Positions 34,017-43,777 of a DNA stretch of 51,471 nucleotides are shown here, in pieces. The position numbers were made by a program, and so were the translations under genes. Numbering within the stretch: the stretch's first letter is position 1; every line of letters starts with the position of its first letter. The stretch is taken from the NCBI GenBank assembly GCA_015488125.1, contig WFOJ01000096.1:1-51471 (forward strand), written 5' to 3'. This stretch comes from Mariprofundaceae bacterium. GTDB lineage: Bacteria > Pseudomonadota > Zetaproteobacteria > Mariprofundales > Mariprofundaceae. Under the pieces are notes generated by a model. It was not told the origin of the DNA and made no database searches. It was given only the letters and a program-made list of their open reading frames with translations.

Positions 34017-34759
34017 TGCTGTTGATGAAGCTGCGTCATGTATCGGTTCAACGAGGCAGAAAAACCTTGTTTTCCGGGGTGAATTTTACCGTGACAGCCG
34101 GTCATATCACGGTGATCCTGGGAGGCAATGGCGCGGGCAAATCCAGTTTGTTGCTGGCCATGGCAGGGCTTATTCCTGCGATCGGTGATATTGAACTCAT
34201 GGGAAGGCCCTTGCGGCACTATTCCCCTCGCGAGCGAACACGGCTGATTGCCTGGCAGGGCGAACTGCCACCAACGGCATTTGGTTTAACCGTCGAACAA
34301 CGGTTGCATCTGGTCAGCAACTGCCCGCAAACAATTCATCATGTTGCTTGCGAAATGGCAATTTCCCATCTTTTATTGCATGCGCTTGACCAGCTATCCA
34401 GCGGCGAGTTACAGCGCGTGGAACTGGCTGCACTCATGTTGCGGGACGCGCCTGTATGGCTGCTGGATGAGCCGACATCACATCTGGATTTCAAGCATCA
34501 GATCCGTTTGATCCATACCTTGAAGCACTATGCCACCAGGGGAAAAGCCATCGTGGTCATTTTGCACGACCTTCAGCAGGCCAGGGCCCTGGCAGATTTT
34601 CTGATTTTAATCGATCGGCAAGGTGAAACGCGTTATGGCGCATGTGAAGAACTATTCAACCGCCAGATGCTGTGCCAGACATTCGACGCTCCGCTTGTAG
34701 AACAGGCGGTGGCACTGTTGCCCGATTATGGCATCTGCCCGAAAACAGGAGAAACATAG
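34013..34759 (+). CDS. btuD: Cobalamin ABC transporter ATP-binding protein
   Basis: This 248-residue ATPase has the Walker A VILGGNGAGKSSLLLAMAGL, the Q-loop region LIAWQGELPPTAFGLTV, a shortened ABC signature QLSSGELQRVELAALML, Walker B VWLLDEPTSHLDF and the H-loop VVILHDLQQARALADF. It couples ATP hydrolysis to B12 import with BtuC. It overlaps btuC by 4 bp. The helical region before the signature is somewhat short, as usual for BtuD. Confidence 0.93.
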   Translation: MMLLMKLRHVSVQRGRKTLFSGVNFTVTAGHITVILGGNGAGKSSLLLAMAGLIPAIGDIELMGRPLRHYSPRERTRLIAWQGELPPTAFGLTVEQRLHLVSNCPQTIHHVACEMAISHLLLHALDQLSSGELQRVELAALMLRDAPVWLLDEPTSHLDFKHQIRLIHTLKHYATRGKAIVVILHDLQQARALADFLILIDRQGETRYGACEELFNRQMLCQTFDAPLVEQAVALLPDYGICPKTGET

Positions 34760-34855
34760 CAAAACGGCGTGAAGTCTGTTGTCAGCGTGGCATGTACTGT
34801 CGAAAAAACGATGGTGCCACTTGCATTTTTTTACCGGGTGCAGACAATCATCTTC

Positions 34856-35737
34856 ATGACTACCTCTTCTATTGATCACAGCCGCGTTCGCCGGGCCTTT
34901 TCTCATGCTTCAGAGAGCTACGATCGTCATGCTGTGTTGCAGCGGGAAATTGCCGAACGATTGCTCAATCACGCGCTTTGCGCCAAATTTGAGCCTTGTC
35001 GCATCCTCGATATTGGCTGTGGAACCGGTTATTACACCCGCTTGCTCGATAAACAGTTCAAAAAAGCGGACATCATCGCCCTGGATCTGGCTGAAACCAT
35101 GTTGCACCGCTGCCGCAAATCACGCGGTCGCCGTCTGCCATGGCATGGCAAACGCCAGTATTGCATGGCTGATGCTAGCTATCTGCCCTTTGCCGATGCC
35201 TCTTTTGATCTGGTAACCTCCAACCTGGCCATGCAATGGGTGGCTGATCCAGCCTTGCTGCTGAGTGAAATGCGGCGCGTACTGGCTCCCGGCGGGCTGA
35301 TGCTGTTTAGCACCTTTGGCCGACGCACACTGCATGAACTGCGGCAATCGCTGGTGCGCCAGCAACGCCGCTTCAGTGGCCTGCTGATCCCTTTCCCCGA
35401 CGTGATGAGCATGGGCAATGCGCTCTCTGCGCTGTCTGTTGAAGTGCCGGTGGTGGATTCCGATCTGTTTACGCTGACCTACCCGAACACCATGGCGTTG
35501 GTGCGTGAACTTAAGGGGTTGGGAGCTTCGGCAGCGGCGATTCGCCAGCGTCCGGAAGGCTTGTACGGTCGCCGTTTACTGCGCCAGCTTGAGGATGATT
35601 ATCGTCGGCATTATGCGACAGAAGATGATCGCGTCTATGCCAGTTTTGAAGCCCTGTATGCACAAGCCTGGCATCGTCCCGAAGCATTTCAGCCCACCGG
35701 CGATATCATTCCTGTTCACCCTGCAGATCAGGGCTGA
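34856..35737 (+). CDS. bioC: Malonyl-[acyl-carrier protein] O-methyltransferase
   Basis: This 293-residue SAM methyltransferase starts MTTSSIDHSRVRRAFSHASE and SYDRHAVLQREIAERLL, the BioC N-terminal helix. Motif I is CRILDIGCGTGYYTRLL, then ASFDLVTSNLAMQWVADPAL and EMRRVLAPGGLMLFSTFGRR. BioC methylates malonyl-ACP to start pimelate synthesis for biotin. It follows btuD in the same direction by about 100 bp and may be partly cotranscribed. No other bio genes are in the window. The ATG at 34856 has no strong ribosome-binding site. Confidence 0.9.
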   Translation: MTTSSIDHSRVRRAFSHASESYDRHAVLQREIAERLLNHALCAKFEPCRILDIGCGTGYYTRLLDKQFKKADIIALDLAETMLHRCRKSRGRRLPWHGKRQYCMADASYLPFADASFDLVTSNLAMQWVADPALLLSEMRRVLAPGGLMLFSTFGRRTLHELRQSLVRQQRRFSGLLIPFPDVMSMGNALSALSVEVPVVDSDLFTLTYPNTMALVRELKGLGASAAAIRQRPEGLYGRRLLRQLEDDYRRHYATEDDRVYASFEALYAQAWHRPEAFQPTGDIIPVHPADQG

Positions 35738-35826
35738 CCGACACCTTGATTTCATCATCACAACGCCTAGATTTCATGAAATATTGAAAATATTGCTATT
35801 TTTTCATTCCTACAGGAGAAAACATA

Positions 35827-37344
35827 ATGAATATAAGTGTTCGCGCCGGAAGCGTTGCCAAATGCCGGGAAGATACCATTGTGCTTCCTCTGCTGACCGG
35901 ACGAAAGTTCACCGATGCCGGACGCAACCTGCCGGAGGCAACCGCTGATTTTCTGAAAAGCTTTTTTCGTCGTTCGGCGATCAAGGGAGAGTTTGGCGAA
36001 ATCACCACCTTGCATGCCGTGCCAGGTCTGCACGCCTATCGCCTGGTGCTGGTCGGCTGCGGCAACGAAAACAAACTGACATTGCACGGTCTACGCCGTC
36101 TTGCCGGCAAGGCAGCCAGAAACATGCGTGCATCAGGAGCCCATACGGCGGCTGTTTTTCTTGCCGATGCCAATGTTCGCCATAGTGCGCAACATGAACG
36201 TGTGCAGACGGTGACGGAAGGTATCGCCCTTGGTCTCTATCGTTTTGAGCGCTTCAAAAGCAAGAAAAAAGAGGATCATAAGGCTGAGCCTTCATTTGTG
36301 GTGATCGTCAACAATCGTCGTCGTGAAGCCCTTGCCGCGTATCAGCAGGCCGTCCGGCGCGGTCAAACCATCGCTGAAGGCGTGATGCTGGCACGTGACC
36401 TTGGCAACCTGCCGGGCAATGTCTGCACGCCAGCGTATCTGGCAGAGCAGGCGCAGGCGCTGCAAGGCGAGCGTCTTCAGGTTGAAGTTATGGACAAGGC
36501 AGCCATTGAAGAAAAAGGATTCCGGGCCTTGCTGGCGGTGAATCAGGGTTCAGCGAAAGAACCGCGTTTCATCGTACTGCGTTATCAGGGCGGTGAGGAA
36601 GAGGAAGCGCCCATTGCCCTGGTCGGCAAGGGCCTGACCTTTGATGCGGGCGGCATCAGCATCAAGCCACCGGCAGCCATGGACGAAATGAAGTTTGATA
36701 TGTGTGGCGCAGCAGCGGTGCTGGGCACCTTCAAGGCTGCCAGCGACCTGCAACTGAAGGTCAATCTGCTGGGCGTGATTCCCTCCACCGAAAACCTGCT
36801 CGGCGCAGCTGCCTACAAACCTGGCGATATTATCACCGCTTACAATGGCACCACCATTGAAGTGCTCAACACCGATGCCGAAGGCCGTTTGATTCTGGCC
36901 GATGCACTGGCCTATGCCGCAGAACAAAAACCGGGAAAAATCATTGATTTTGCCACCCTCACCGGCGCTTGCGTCATCGCACTGGGCGCACAGGCCAGCG
37001 GTTTGATGGGCAATGATCAATCCTTGTTGCGCAAACTTGAAAAATCAGGTGAACGCACCCACGACCGCGTTTGGCAACTGCCCATGTATGAAGAATATCA
37101 AAAGCAGATTGACAGCCATATCGCGGATATTCGCAATATTGGTGGACGCGAGGCTGGCACCATTACCGCCGCCTGTTTTCTCTCCCGTTTCGTTGATCAT
37201 CTGCCCTGGGCGCATATTGACATTGCCGGTACTGCCTGGGGCAAGGGCGATGAGCTTTCCCCCAAAGGCGGCACAGGCGCTGGCGTTCGTCTGATGATTG
37301 ATTACCTCTCAACAATTGCCGATCGCGAAGCAACAGGCGACTGA
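35827..37344 (+). CDS. pepA: Cytosol (leucyl) aminopeptidase
   Basis: This 505-residue M17 aminopeptidase binds two metals: VGKGLTFDAGGISIKPPAAM (about residues 266-285) and the signature NTDAEGRLILADAL (from about 348). It removes N-terminal residues from peptides in the cytoplasm; in E. coli it also helps resolve plasmid multimers and regulates carAB. AGGAG lies nine bases before the ATG at 35827. The short upstream gap (35738-35826) is AT-rich, with a TTTCATGAAA palindrome, and may hold its promoter. Confidence 0.96.
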   Translation: MNISVRAGSVAKCREDTIVLPLLTGRKFTDAGRNLPEATADFLKSFFRRSAIKGEFGEITTLHAVPGLHAYRLVLVGCGNENKLTLHGLRRLAGKAARNMRASGAHTAAVFLADANVRHSAQHERVQTVTEGIALGLYRFERFKSKKKEDHKAEPSFVVIVNNRRREALAAYQQAVRRGQTIAEGVMLARDLGNLPGNVCTPAYLAEQAQALQGERLQVEVMDKAAIEEKGFRALLAVNQGSAKEPRFIVLRYQGGEEEEAPIALVGKGLTFDAGGISIKPPAAMDEMKFDMCGAAAVLGTFKAASDLQLKVNLLGVIPSTENLLGAAAYKPGDIITAYNGTTIEVLNTDAEGRLILADALAYAAEQKPGKIIDFATLTGACVIALGAQASGLMGNDQSLLRKLEKSGERTHDRVWQLPMYEEYQKQIDSHIADIRNIGGREAGTITAACFLSRFVDHLPWAHIDIAGTAWGKGDELSPKGGTGAGVRLMIDYLSTIADREATGD

Positions 37345-37385
37345 CGGCCTTGATGATCACGCCTCGCGTGTATGGAGCGGGTGGC

Positions 37386-38114
37386 ATGGCAATGCTGCCC
37401 ATTCCTTTTTTCTACTACTTTAACATCCCTGTTTTTCAATGGCTTAATGGTCACCATAGCAACTGGCTGGATGCCTTGATAGGGATTGTCAGTGGTCTTG
37501 GTGATGGTCTGGTGATCGCCTTGTTGCTGGGCCTGGTGGCCTTTTATCACTGGCGTGCCGGGCTGGCCGGGCTGGCCGCCTTCATATTGTCCGGGCTGCT
37601 GGCGCAGTTACTCAAACGTGCTTTTGATATGCCTCGACCTCCTGCCGTGCTGGAGCATGTGCATATCCTTGGTGCAGCATTACACAGTCACAGCTTTCCC
37701 TCCGGCCACGCCACCTCCTGCGGCGTCATGGTGGCCGGGGCTTTTTTGCTCTGGTCCTGCCGTCAGTGGCAGGCATGGGTTGTCGCCGTGCTGTTTACAC
37801 TGGCTGCACTGGGGCGCATTTACGGCGGCGTGCATTTTCCACTGGATGTCTGGGTTGGCCTGTGGCTTGGCGCGGGCAGTATGTGGTGGTGCTGGCAACG
37901 TTCCCGTCGTTGGCCGCTGCAACGCTGGTCTGCCTGGCCATGGATGCCGCGCCTGTTGGGATTGATTGTGCTGATCGAAAGTGCCGTACTGGGCCTTGGT
38001 TATCATATTCAACCGCAAACAGCGCAACCCTTATGCTGGCTGCTGCCACCACTGGCGCTGCTGCTGCTGTGGCGCTACTGGCAGGCAACGCTGATCCGTC
38101 CGGCGCTTTCCTGA
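37386..38114 (+). CDS. PAP2-family membrane phosphatase
   Basis: A membrane protein of about 242 residues with around six hydrophobic helices and the PAP2 motifs: LLKRAFDMPRPPAVLEHVH (KxxxxxxRP), HSFPSGHATSCGVMVAG (PSGH) and GRIYGGVHFPLDVWVG (SRxxxxxHxxxD type). Such enzymes dephosphorylate lipid phosphates such as undecaprenyl diphosphate or phosphatidic acid at the inner membrane. I prefer the ATG at 37386, where GGAG lies eight bases upstream; an ATG at 37353 gives 11 extra residues. It follows pepA closely. The exact lipid substrate is not determined by the motifs. Confidence 0.9.
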   Translation: MAMLPIPFFYYFNIPVFQWLNGHHSNWLDALIGIVSGLGDGLVIALLLGLVAFYHWRAGLAGLAAFILSGLLAQLLKRAFDMPRPPAVLEHVHILGAALHSHSFPSGHATSCGVMVAGAFLLWSCRQWQAWVVAVLFTLAALGRIYGGVHFPLDVWVGLWLGAGSMWWCWQRSRRWPLQRWSAWPWMPRLLGLIVLIESAVLGLGYHIQPQTAQPLCWLLPPLALLLLWRYWQATLIRPALS

Positions 38115-38187
38115 CATTGCCCGCTACATGATTTTTTCATCTTTTACGATCTAGCGTGTGCCGCCATGTTGTTGATGGAGTGTTCTT

Positions 38188-41100
38188 TTGGCTGACAATA
38201 TTCGCGAAATACCCTATAACTACACCTCCTATTCGGATCGGGAAATCGTTATCCGCTTCCTGGGGGAGGAAAGCTGGGATGATCTGAATGTATTGCGCTC
38301 GCAACGACGCACTGGCCGCTCGGCGCGCATGCTCTTTGAAATTCTTGGCGATCTATGGATGGTCGAGCGTAATATTTATTTGAAGAACACGCTGTTGCAG
38401 CAGCCACGCAAGCGGCGCGCCATGCAGCAACGGCATGCCAGCCGTTTGCAACGCATTATTGAAGGGGCCACAGATAATCCCCGGGCACGCAAGGTAGCGG
38501 GTCAGCTGGAGCAGGCGCTGGAAGCCTTTGCGCAATGGTTTGAGCGAGAGCCGCAACGGCGCAAACAGGCCGAGAAAGCCTTTTCCCGTCATACCCACCG
38601 TAACAACGTGCATTTTGATGCCTATACCCTGGCGCATCATGCTACTGACGCCACGGACTGGCGTTCACACCTGCCATTTTGCGTGCTGACGCCGGATAGC
38701 GCAGAAGAAATTCCCGGCCTGATTCGCGCCGCCAAGGCGTTGGATCTGGCATTGATTCCACGCGGCGGCGGCACGGGACTATGTGGTGGCTCTGTACCAC
38801 TGACTGATCGCGCTGTGATCATCAACATGGAAAAGCTGGACTTTATCGACGACGTGCGCATGCAAAACATTCGCGACGATGAAGACGACAATTCAGCTCA
38901 CATGGTGCCCACGATTCGGGCTGGCGCCGGGGCGGTGACAGGACGGGTGATGGAAGCTGCCCAACCCCATGTGTTTGCTACCGATCCGACCAGTCTGTGG
39001 GCTTGTACCATTGGCGGTAATGTTGCTTCCAATGCCGGTGGCAAGCATGCCGTCATCTGGGGCACCTGCCTGGATAATCTGCTGGCCTGGCGCATGATTG
39101 ATGCTGAAGGCAACTGGCTGGATGTTCGCCGCCTCAATCACAATATGGGCAAGATTCATGATGAAGAAGAGGTGCAGTTTCGCATTCGGCGCACGGATTC
39201 ACAATCTTCTGCGGTGCTTGCTGATGAAATTCTGACCATTCCCGGCAGTGAGTTTCGTCGTCAGGGGCTGGGCAAGGATGTCACCCGCAAGGCCATGCGT
39301 GGCCTGCCGGGCATTCAGAAGGAAGGCTGCGATGGCCTTGTGGTGGAAGCAACGTTTGTGCTGCACAAAGCCTTTGCCTTCACGCGCACAGTCTGTTGTG
39401 AATTTTTCGGCCGCGATCTGGCACCGGCAACAGCAGCATTGGTCGCCATCAAGGAACAACTGGATGCCCTACCTGAGGCGCATATCGAAGGCTTTGAGCA
39501 TTTTGATGAAAAATACATCAAGGCGATTGACTATGTCTCCCGGAGTACGCGCCGTGAACAACCCCGCATGGTGCTGTTGATTGATATTTCCGGTGATGAT
39601 GAACATGCTGTAGCGGAAGGCGCAGCGCTGGTCACACGTCTGACATCACAAGGCAACGGCGAAGGTTTTGTTGCCGTGCAGCAGCAGGATCGCCATGCTT
39701 TCTGGGCTGATCGCAGCCGCATGGCCGCCATTGCCCGCCACACACGCGCCTTCAAGCTGAACGAAGACGTGGTTATTCCCCTGCCCCGCCTGCACGAATA
39801 CAGCGACTTTATTGAACGATTGAATATCGAGGCCTCGCTTGACAATAAAATTGCCATTATCGAGGCCGTTGAAGCATTCATCGAAACCTTGCGCCAGCAA
39901 TTGCAATCGGATGACGCACACCTTCGCGAAACCCTGGGGATTGCGGATGATAGCTATCTGCCGGAAAAACTGAACGAATGCGAGTTACTGCTCAGCGCTG
40001 TACGCATGGGCTGGATGAGTATTCGTCGGGGGCTGGATCTGCCTGCCGCACAATTGGAAATGTTGTTGCAGGATGTGGATTACGACCCTGACGAAACCGT
40101 GTTGCGCCTGATTCAGCGCGGCGGCCTGCGCATTTCCTACCGCGAGGAAATCGAGAAACCATTGCTCGATCGTTTTCGCGGTCATGAAGTCCTCTGCCAG
40201 CGTCTGCGCGACATTCATCAACGTGTACTCTCCAGCCGTATTGTGGTGGCCACGCATATGCATGCCGGCGATGGCAATGTGCATACCAATATCCCCGTCA
40301 ACTCCAACGACTATGCCATGATGAAGCAGGCCCACCACACGGTGGAGCTGATCATGCGCAAGGCCGTGGAACTTGGCGGTGTTATTTCCGGTGAACACGG
40401 CATTGGCATCACCAAGTTGCCCTACCTGGGGGAACAAGAGCTTCAGGAAGTCGCAGCCTATCTGCGGCAAGCCGATCCGGAACATCGTTTTAACCCTGGC
40501 AAGCTGATGCCGGATACCTCCCTGGCACTGACCTACACGCCCAGCTTTAATCTGCTGGAGCATGAAGCGGTGATTCTCGAAGCAGCGGAAATGACCGAGC
40601 TAACCGATGTGATTTCCCCCTGCCTGCGCTGCGGCAAATGCAAACCGGTGTGCAACACCCATTTTCCGCGTGCCAATATGCTGTATTCACCGCGCAACAA
40701 GATCCAGGCCAGTGGCGCCATGATTGAGGCCTTCCTCTACGAATCGCAAACAGGCGAGAATATTTCCTTTGAGCAATTCTCGGGCATGGCAGAAATTGCC
40801 GATCATTGCACCATCTGCCACAAATGCGAAAAACCCTGCCCGGTCAATATTGATTTTGGCCGCGTCAGCGAACGCATGCGCGCTGTGCTCAAGGCGCATG
40901 GCCAACGGCGCAGTAATCTGGGCACCCGCTTATCGCTGGGTTTTTTGAGCCTGCGTCAGGATGCGGCAGTCAAAGTAATGCGCAAGGCTTTGATTGATGG
41001 CGGCTATACGGCTCACCGCTGGCTGCACAGAATCGCAAAACAACTGGGTCTGCTGCGTCAGAATGCACAGCAGCGCCGCAATCTGGACGGCATCCCGGCG

Positions 41101-42003
41101 CAGGTGATCAGTTTTGTTGAACGCCCGCTGAAACAGGCGCCCACAGCAACAGCACGCACCATGCTAGGCATCGAAAGCCGCAGTAAAAACATGATTCCCG
41201 TTTTGCGTCAGCCAGCAATCCGCAGCAGCCGGGCCGTCTTCTACTTCCCCGGCTGTGGTTCCGAGCGTCTTTATTCGCAGATTGCACTGGCCACAGAGTT
41301 TATGCTCTATGAGCTGGGTATTCATGTGGTATTGCCACCGTCCTATGTCTGCTGCGGCTACCCTTCTTCGGCCAATGGCGACACGGAGCAGGGTCAGCGC
41401 ATGGTGTATGATAACCGCGTCATGCTGCACCGCCTGAAAAATGCCTTGTCCTATCTTGATTTTGAGGCCGTTGTTGTTTCTTGTGGCACCTGCTTTGACC
41501 AGTTGGAGGAGTACCACTTACAGGAAGTCTTCCCTGATGCCCCGTTAATTGACATCCATGAGTATCTGGCAGAGCAAGGCATCGCGCTTGAAGCGGCTGG
41601 TCGGCGTTATGTTTACCACGAGCCTTGCCACACACCGCTGAAGCGCCACGGCTCGGCTCAGGCTGTGGCAACCCTGCTGGGGGCTGAGGCCATTGCTTCC
41701 GCCCAGTGTTGCGGTGAAGCAGGCACCATGGCCGTATCATCACCGGCGATTGCTGGCCGTATCCGCATGCGTAAGGAAGAAGAATTGCAACGCAATGCCG
41801 AAGCCATGCAGGATACGGCGGAGAAAAAAATCCTCACCTCCTGCCCCTCATGCCTGCAGGGACTGGGGCGACTGGAGCAGCAAAGCGGCCTGCAGGCTGA
41901 TTATATGGTGGTCGAACTGGTGCGCCAGCTCCACGGCGACGAATGGCAAAACATCGCCATCGAGCGCATTCGTCAACAGGGCGTGGAGTATGTGTTGATG
42001 TAG
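38188..42003 (+). CDS. DUF3683/FAD-linked oxidase with 4Fe-4S and CCG domains (D-2-hydroxyacid dehydrogenase-like)
   Basis: This 1271-residue multidomain enzyme has an N-terminal DUF3683-like region (about 1-160). The FAD-binding 4 domain follows (IPRGGGTGLCGGSVPLTDRA near 191, TIGGNVASNAGGKHAVIWG near 275), then the oxidase C-terminal domain (HMHAGDGNVHTNIPV near 690, GVISGEHGIGITKLP). Two 4Fe-4S clusters come next (CLRCGKCKPVCNTHFP near 811, CTICHKCEKPCPVN near 873). The last part has two cysteine-rich CCG domains (FPGCGSE, CCGYPSS, CGTCFD, CHTPLK, CCGEAG). It joins Dld/GlcD and GlpC/GlcF functions in one chain and probably oxidises a hydroxyacid, perhaps lactate or 2-hydroxyglutarate. The TTG start has GGAG upstream. 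Confidence 0.88.
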   Translation: MADNIREIPYNYTSYSDREIVIRFLGEESWDDLNVLRSQRRTGRSARMLFEILGDLWMVERNIYLKNTLLQQPRKRRAMQQRHASRLQRIIEGATDNPRARKVAGQLEQALEAFAQWFEREPQRRKQAEKAFSRHTHRNNVHFDAYTLAHHATDATDWRSHLPFCVLTPDSAEEIPGLIRAAKALDLALIPRGGGTGLCGGSVPLTDRAVIINMEKLDFIDDVRMQNIRDDEDDNSAHMVPTIRAGAGAVTGRVMEAAQPHVFATDPTSLWACTIGGNVASNAGGKHAVIWGTCLDNLLAWRMIDAEGNWLDVRRLNHNMGKIHDEEEVQFRIRRTDSQSSAVLADEILTIPGSEFRRQGLGKDVTRKAMRGLPGIQKEGCDGLVVEATFVLHKAFAFTRTVCCEFFGRDLAPATAALVAIKEQLDALPEAHIEGFEHFDEKYIKAIDYVSRSTRREQPRMVLLIDISGDDEHAVAEGAALVTRLTSQGNGEGFVAVQQQDRHAFWADRSRMAAIARHTRAFKLNEDVVIPLPRLHEYSDFIERLNIEASLDNKIAIIEAVEAFIETLRQQLQSDDAHLRETLGIADDSYLPEKLNECELLLSAVRMGWMSIRRGLDLPAAQLEMLLQDVDYDPDETVLRLIQRGGLRISYREEIEKPLLDRFRGHEVLCQRLRDIHQRVLSSRIVVATHMHAGDGNVHTNIPVNSNDYAMMKQAHHTVELIMRKAVELGGVISGEHGIGITKLPYLGEQELQEVAAYLRQADPEHRFNPGKLMPDTSLALTYTPSFNLLEHEAVILEAAEMTELTDVISPCLRCGKCKPVCNTHFPRANMLYSPRNKIQASGAMIEAFLYESQTGENISFEQFSGMAEIADHCTICHKCEKPCPVNIDFGRVSERMRAVLKAHGQRRSNLGTRLSLGFLSLRQDAAVKVMRKALIDGGYTAHRWLHRIAKQLGLLRQNAQQRRNLDGIPAQVISFVERPLKQAPTATARTMLGIESRSKNMIPVLRQPAIRSSRAVFYFPGCGSERLYSQIALATEFMLYELGIHVVLPPSYVCCGYPSSANGDTEQGQRMVYDNRVMLHRLKNALSYLDFEAVVVSCGTCFDQLEEYHLQEVFPDAPLIDIHEYLAEQGIALEAAGRRYVYHEPCHTPLKRHGSAQAVATLLGAEAIASAQCCGEAGTMAVSSPAIAGRIRMRKEEELQRNAEAMQDTAEKKILTSCPSCLQGLGRLEQQSGLQADYMVVELVRQLHGDEWQNIAIERIRQQGVEYVLM

Positions 42004-42019
42004 GCGTTGCCGTGCATGC

Positions 42020-42063
42020 AAAAAGCGGCGGAAGCTGCCCTGGCTGGCACTGTTCTCGCCGCT
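42020..42063 (-). terminator. Rho-independent terminator of leuA
   Basis: On the minus strand, just after the leuA stop, the arms AGCGGCG and CGCCGCT pair perfectly over 7 bp (42057-42063 and 42024-42030), followed by TTTTT and a GC. The 26-base loop can form an extra TGCC/GGCA pair. It lies in the 79-bp gap between the convergent dehydrogenase and leuA genes. The plus strand has no T-run, so it mainly serves leuA. Confidence 0.65.
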
Positions 42064-42082
42064 CCCCAGGAGTCCGATGGAC

Positions 42083-43627
42083 TTACACCCCGGAGTATTG
42101 CGCGTGCACTTCGCGTGCATGGGTGTTGGGCAGACGGTTCAGGGCGGCGATAAACGCCTGCACGGAAGCGACGATAATATCGGTGTCCGCCCCCTGCCCG
42201 TTGACCGTGCGACCGCCATCTTCCAGCCGCACAGTGACTTCGCCTTGCGCATCGGTACCAGAGGTGATGGCGTTGACCGAATAGAGCAACAAACGCCCGT
42301 TGGGCTCAACCAGTGATTTAATCGCCTTGAAGGCGGCATCCACCGGCCCGTCACCGTGGCTGGTAGCGCTATGACGCTCGCCATTGATTTCCAGTTCAAC
42401 AGCCGCCACCGGCACATCACGGGTACCTGAGGCAACATGCAGGCTGATTAAGCGAACACGCTCTTTCACGGCATCGGCATCATCATTGAGAATCGCCAGC
42501 AAATCTTCGTCAAACACTTCTTTTTTCTTGTCAGCCAGCGTCTTGAAGCGGGCAAACACCTTGTCCAGCTGCTCGCCATCAACAGGCGCTCCCAATTGCG
42601 CATAACGATCCTTCAGCGCCGCCCGCCCTGAGTGCTTGCCCAGCACCATGCGATTGGTTTGCCAGCCGACAGATTCAGGGGTCATGATCTCATAAGTCTG
42701 CTGATGCTTGAGGATGCCGTCCTGATGAATCCCGGATTCGTGGGCAAATGCATTGGCACCGACAATCGCCTTGTTCGGCTGCACCGGCATGCCGGTGATC
42801 TGACTGGCCAGCTTCGAGGTTGGCACAATTTTTTCGTGCCTGATACCGGTTTCAATACAATAACGGTCACTTCGTGTGCGAAAAATCATGGCGATTTCTT
42901 CCAGCGCCGCATTGCCCGCACGTTCGCCCATACCGTTGATGGTACACTCCACCTGACGTGCGCCATTTTCCACCGCAGCCAGTGAATTGGCCACCGCCAG
43001 CCCCAGATCGTTATGACAATGCACCGAGAAGACAGCCTGATCGGCATTGGGCACCCGTTCACGCAGGGTGCGAATGCGCCAGCCAAATTCATCCGGCGTC
43101 ATATAGCCCACGGTATCGGGAATATTGATGATGCGGGCGCCGGCAGCAATCGTCGCCTCAACGATGCGGCACAAAAAATCCATCTCGGAGCGTCCGGCAT
43201 CCTCAGCCGAAAACTCAACTTCAGGCGACAAGCTGCGTGCCAGCTTCACCGCCGCCACCGCCTGCTCTACCACCTGATCTTCATCCATGCGCAATTTGGC
43301 CTGCATATGAATCGGGCTGGTGGCGATAAAGGTATGAATGCGTTGACGCTCGCCCGCCGGCGCAACGGCTTTGGCCGCCGCTTCAATATCACCCTTGCGC
43401 GCCCGCGCCAGACCGGCAATGCGCGGCCCGCTTATTTCACGGGCAATGCGCTGCACGGCAGCAAAATCGCCGGGAGAGGCGACAGGGAAGCCCGCCTCAA
43501 TTACATCCACGCCCAGCGCCGCCAAACCGTGCGCCATACGGATTTTTTCTTCCATGTCCATGGAGCAACCCGGCGATTGTTCCCCATCACGCAAGGTTGT
43601 ATCAAAAATATACAAGCGTTCAGCCAT
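42083..43627 (-). CDS. leuA: 2-isopropylmalate synthase
   Basis: LeuA is the first committed enzyme of leucine synthesis; it condenses acetyl-CoA with 2-oxoisovalerate. The 514-residue protein has the TIM-barrel start IFDTTLRDGEQSPGCSMDME, the metal-binding HCHNDLGLAVANSLAAVENG and TINGMGERAGNAALEEI. The C-terminal LeuA dimer domain contains GDGPVDAAFKAIKSLVEPNG. I start at the ATG at 43627 with AGGAG upstream, giving MAERLYIFDTTLRDG. It is preceded by a leader peptide and attenuator (43730-43873). No other leu genes follow. Confidence 0.96.
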   Translation of the reverse strand: MAERLYIFDTTLRDGEQSPGCSMDMEEKIRMAHGLAALGVDVIEAGFPVASPGDFAAVQRIAREISGPRIAGLARARKGDIEAAAKAVAPAGERQRIHTFIATSPIHMQAKLRMDEDQVVEQAVAAVKLARSLSPEVEFSAEDAGRSEMDFLCRIVEATIAAGARIINIPDTVGYMTPDEFGWRIRTLRERVPNADQAVFSVHCHNDLGLAVANSLAAVENGARQVECTINGMGERAGNAALEEIAMIFRTRSDRYCIETGIRHEKIVPTSKLASQITGMPVQPNKAIVGANAFAHESGIHQDGILKHQQTYEIMTPESVGWQTNRMVLGKHSGRAALKDRYAQLGAPVDGEQLDKVFARFKTLADKKKEVFDEDLLAILNDDADAVKERVRLISLHVASGTRDVPVAAVELEINGERHSATSHGDGPVDAAFKAIKSLVEPNGRLLLYSVNAITSGTDAQGEVTVRLEDGGRTVNGQGADTDIIVASVQAFIAALNRLPNTHAREVHAQYSGV

Positions 43628-43729
43628 CACACCTCTCCTGTTGTATTGAAGCGGTTTCCAGATCAATACAACACATGCACCTGCCTTTTCAGGTTTATTG
43701 CAAGCTTTATTCGGAAATCGCCTCAAGGC

Positions 43730-43756
43730 AAAAAAAAAGCCGCGAAAAACGCGGCT
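43730..43756 (-). terminator. leuA attenuator (terminator hairpin)
   Basis: On the minus strand AGCCGCG and CGCGGCT form a perfect 7-bp stem with a TTTTT loop, followed by a run of nine T residues (43730-43738). This is a textbook intrinsic terminator, about 100 bases before leuA. Its 5' side CACGAGCC (43753-43760) can instead pair with GGCTCGTG in the leader-peptide coding region (43799-43806), forming an 8-bp antiterminator. The two structures exclude each other, as attenuation requires. Confidence 0.85.
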
Positions 43757-43777
43757 CGTGAAAATCCAGTCTGATAA

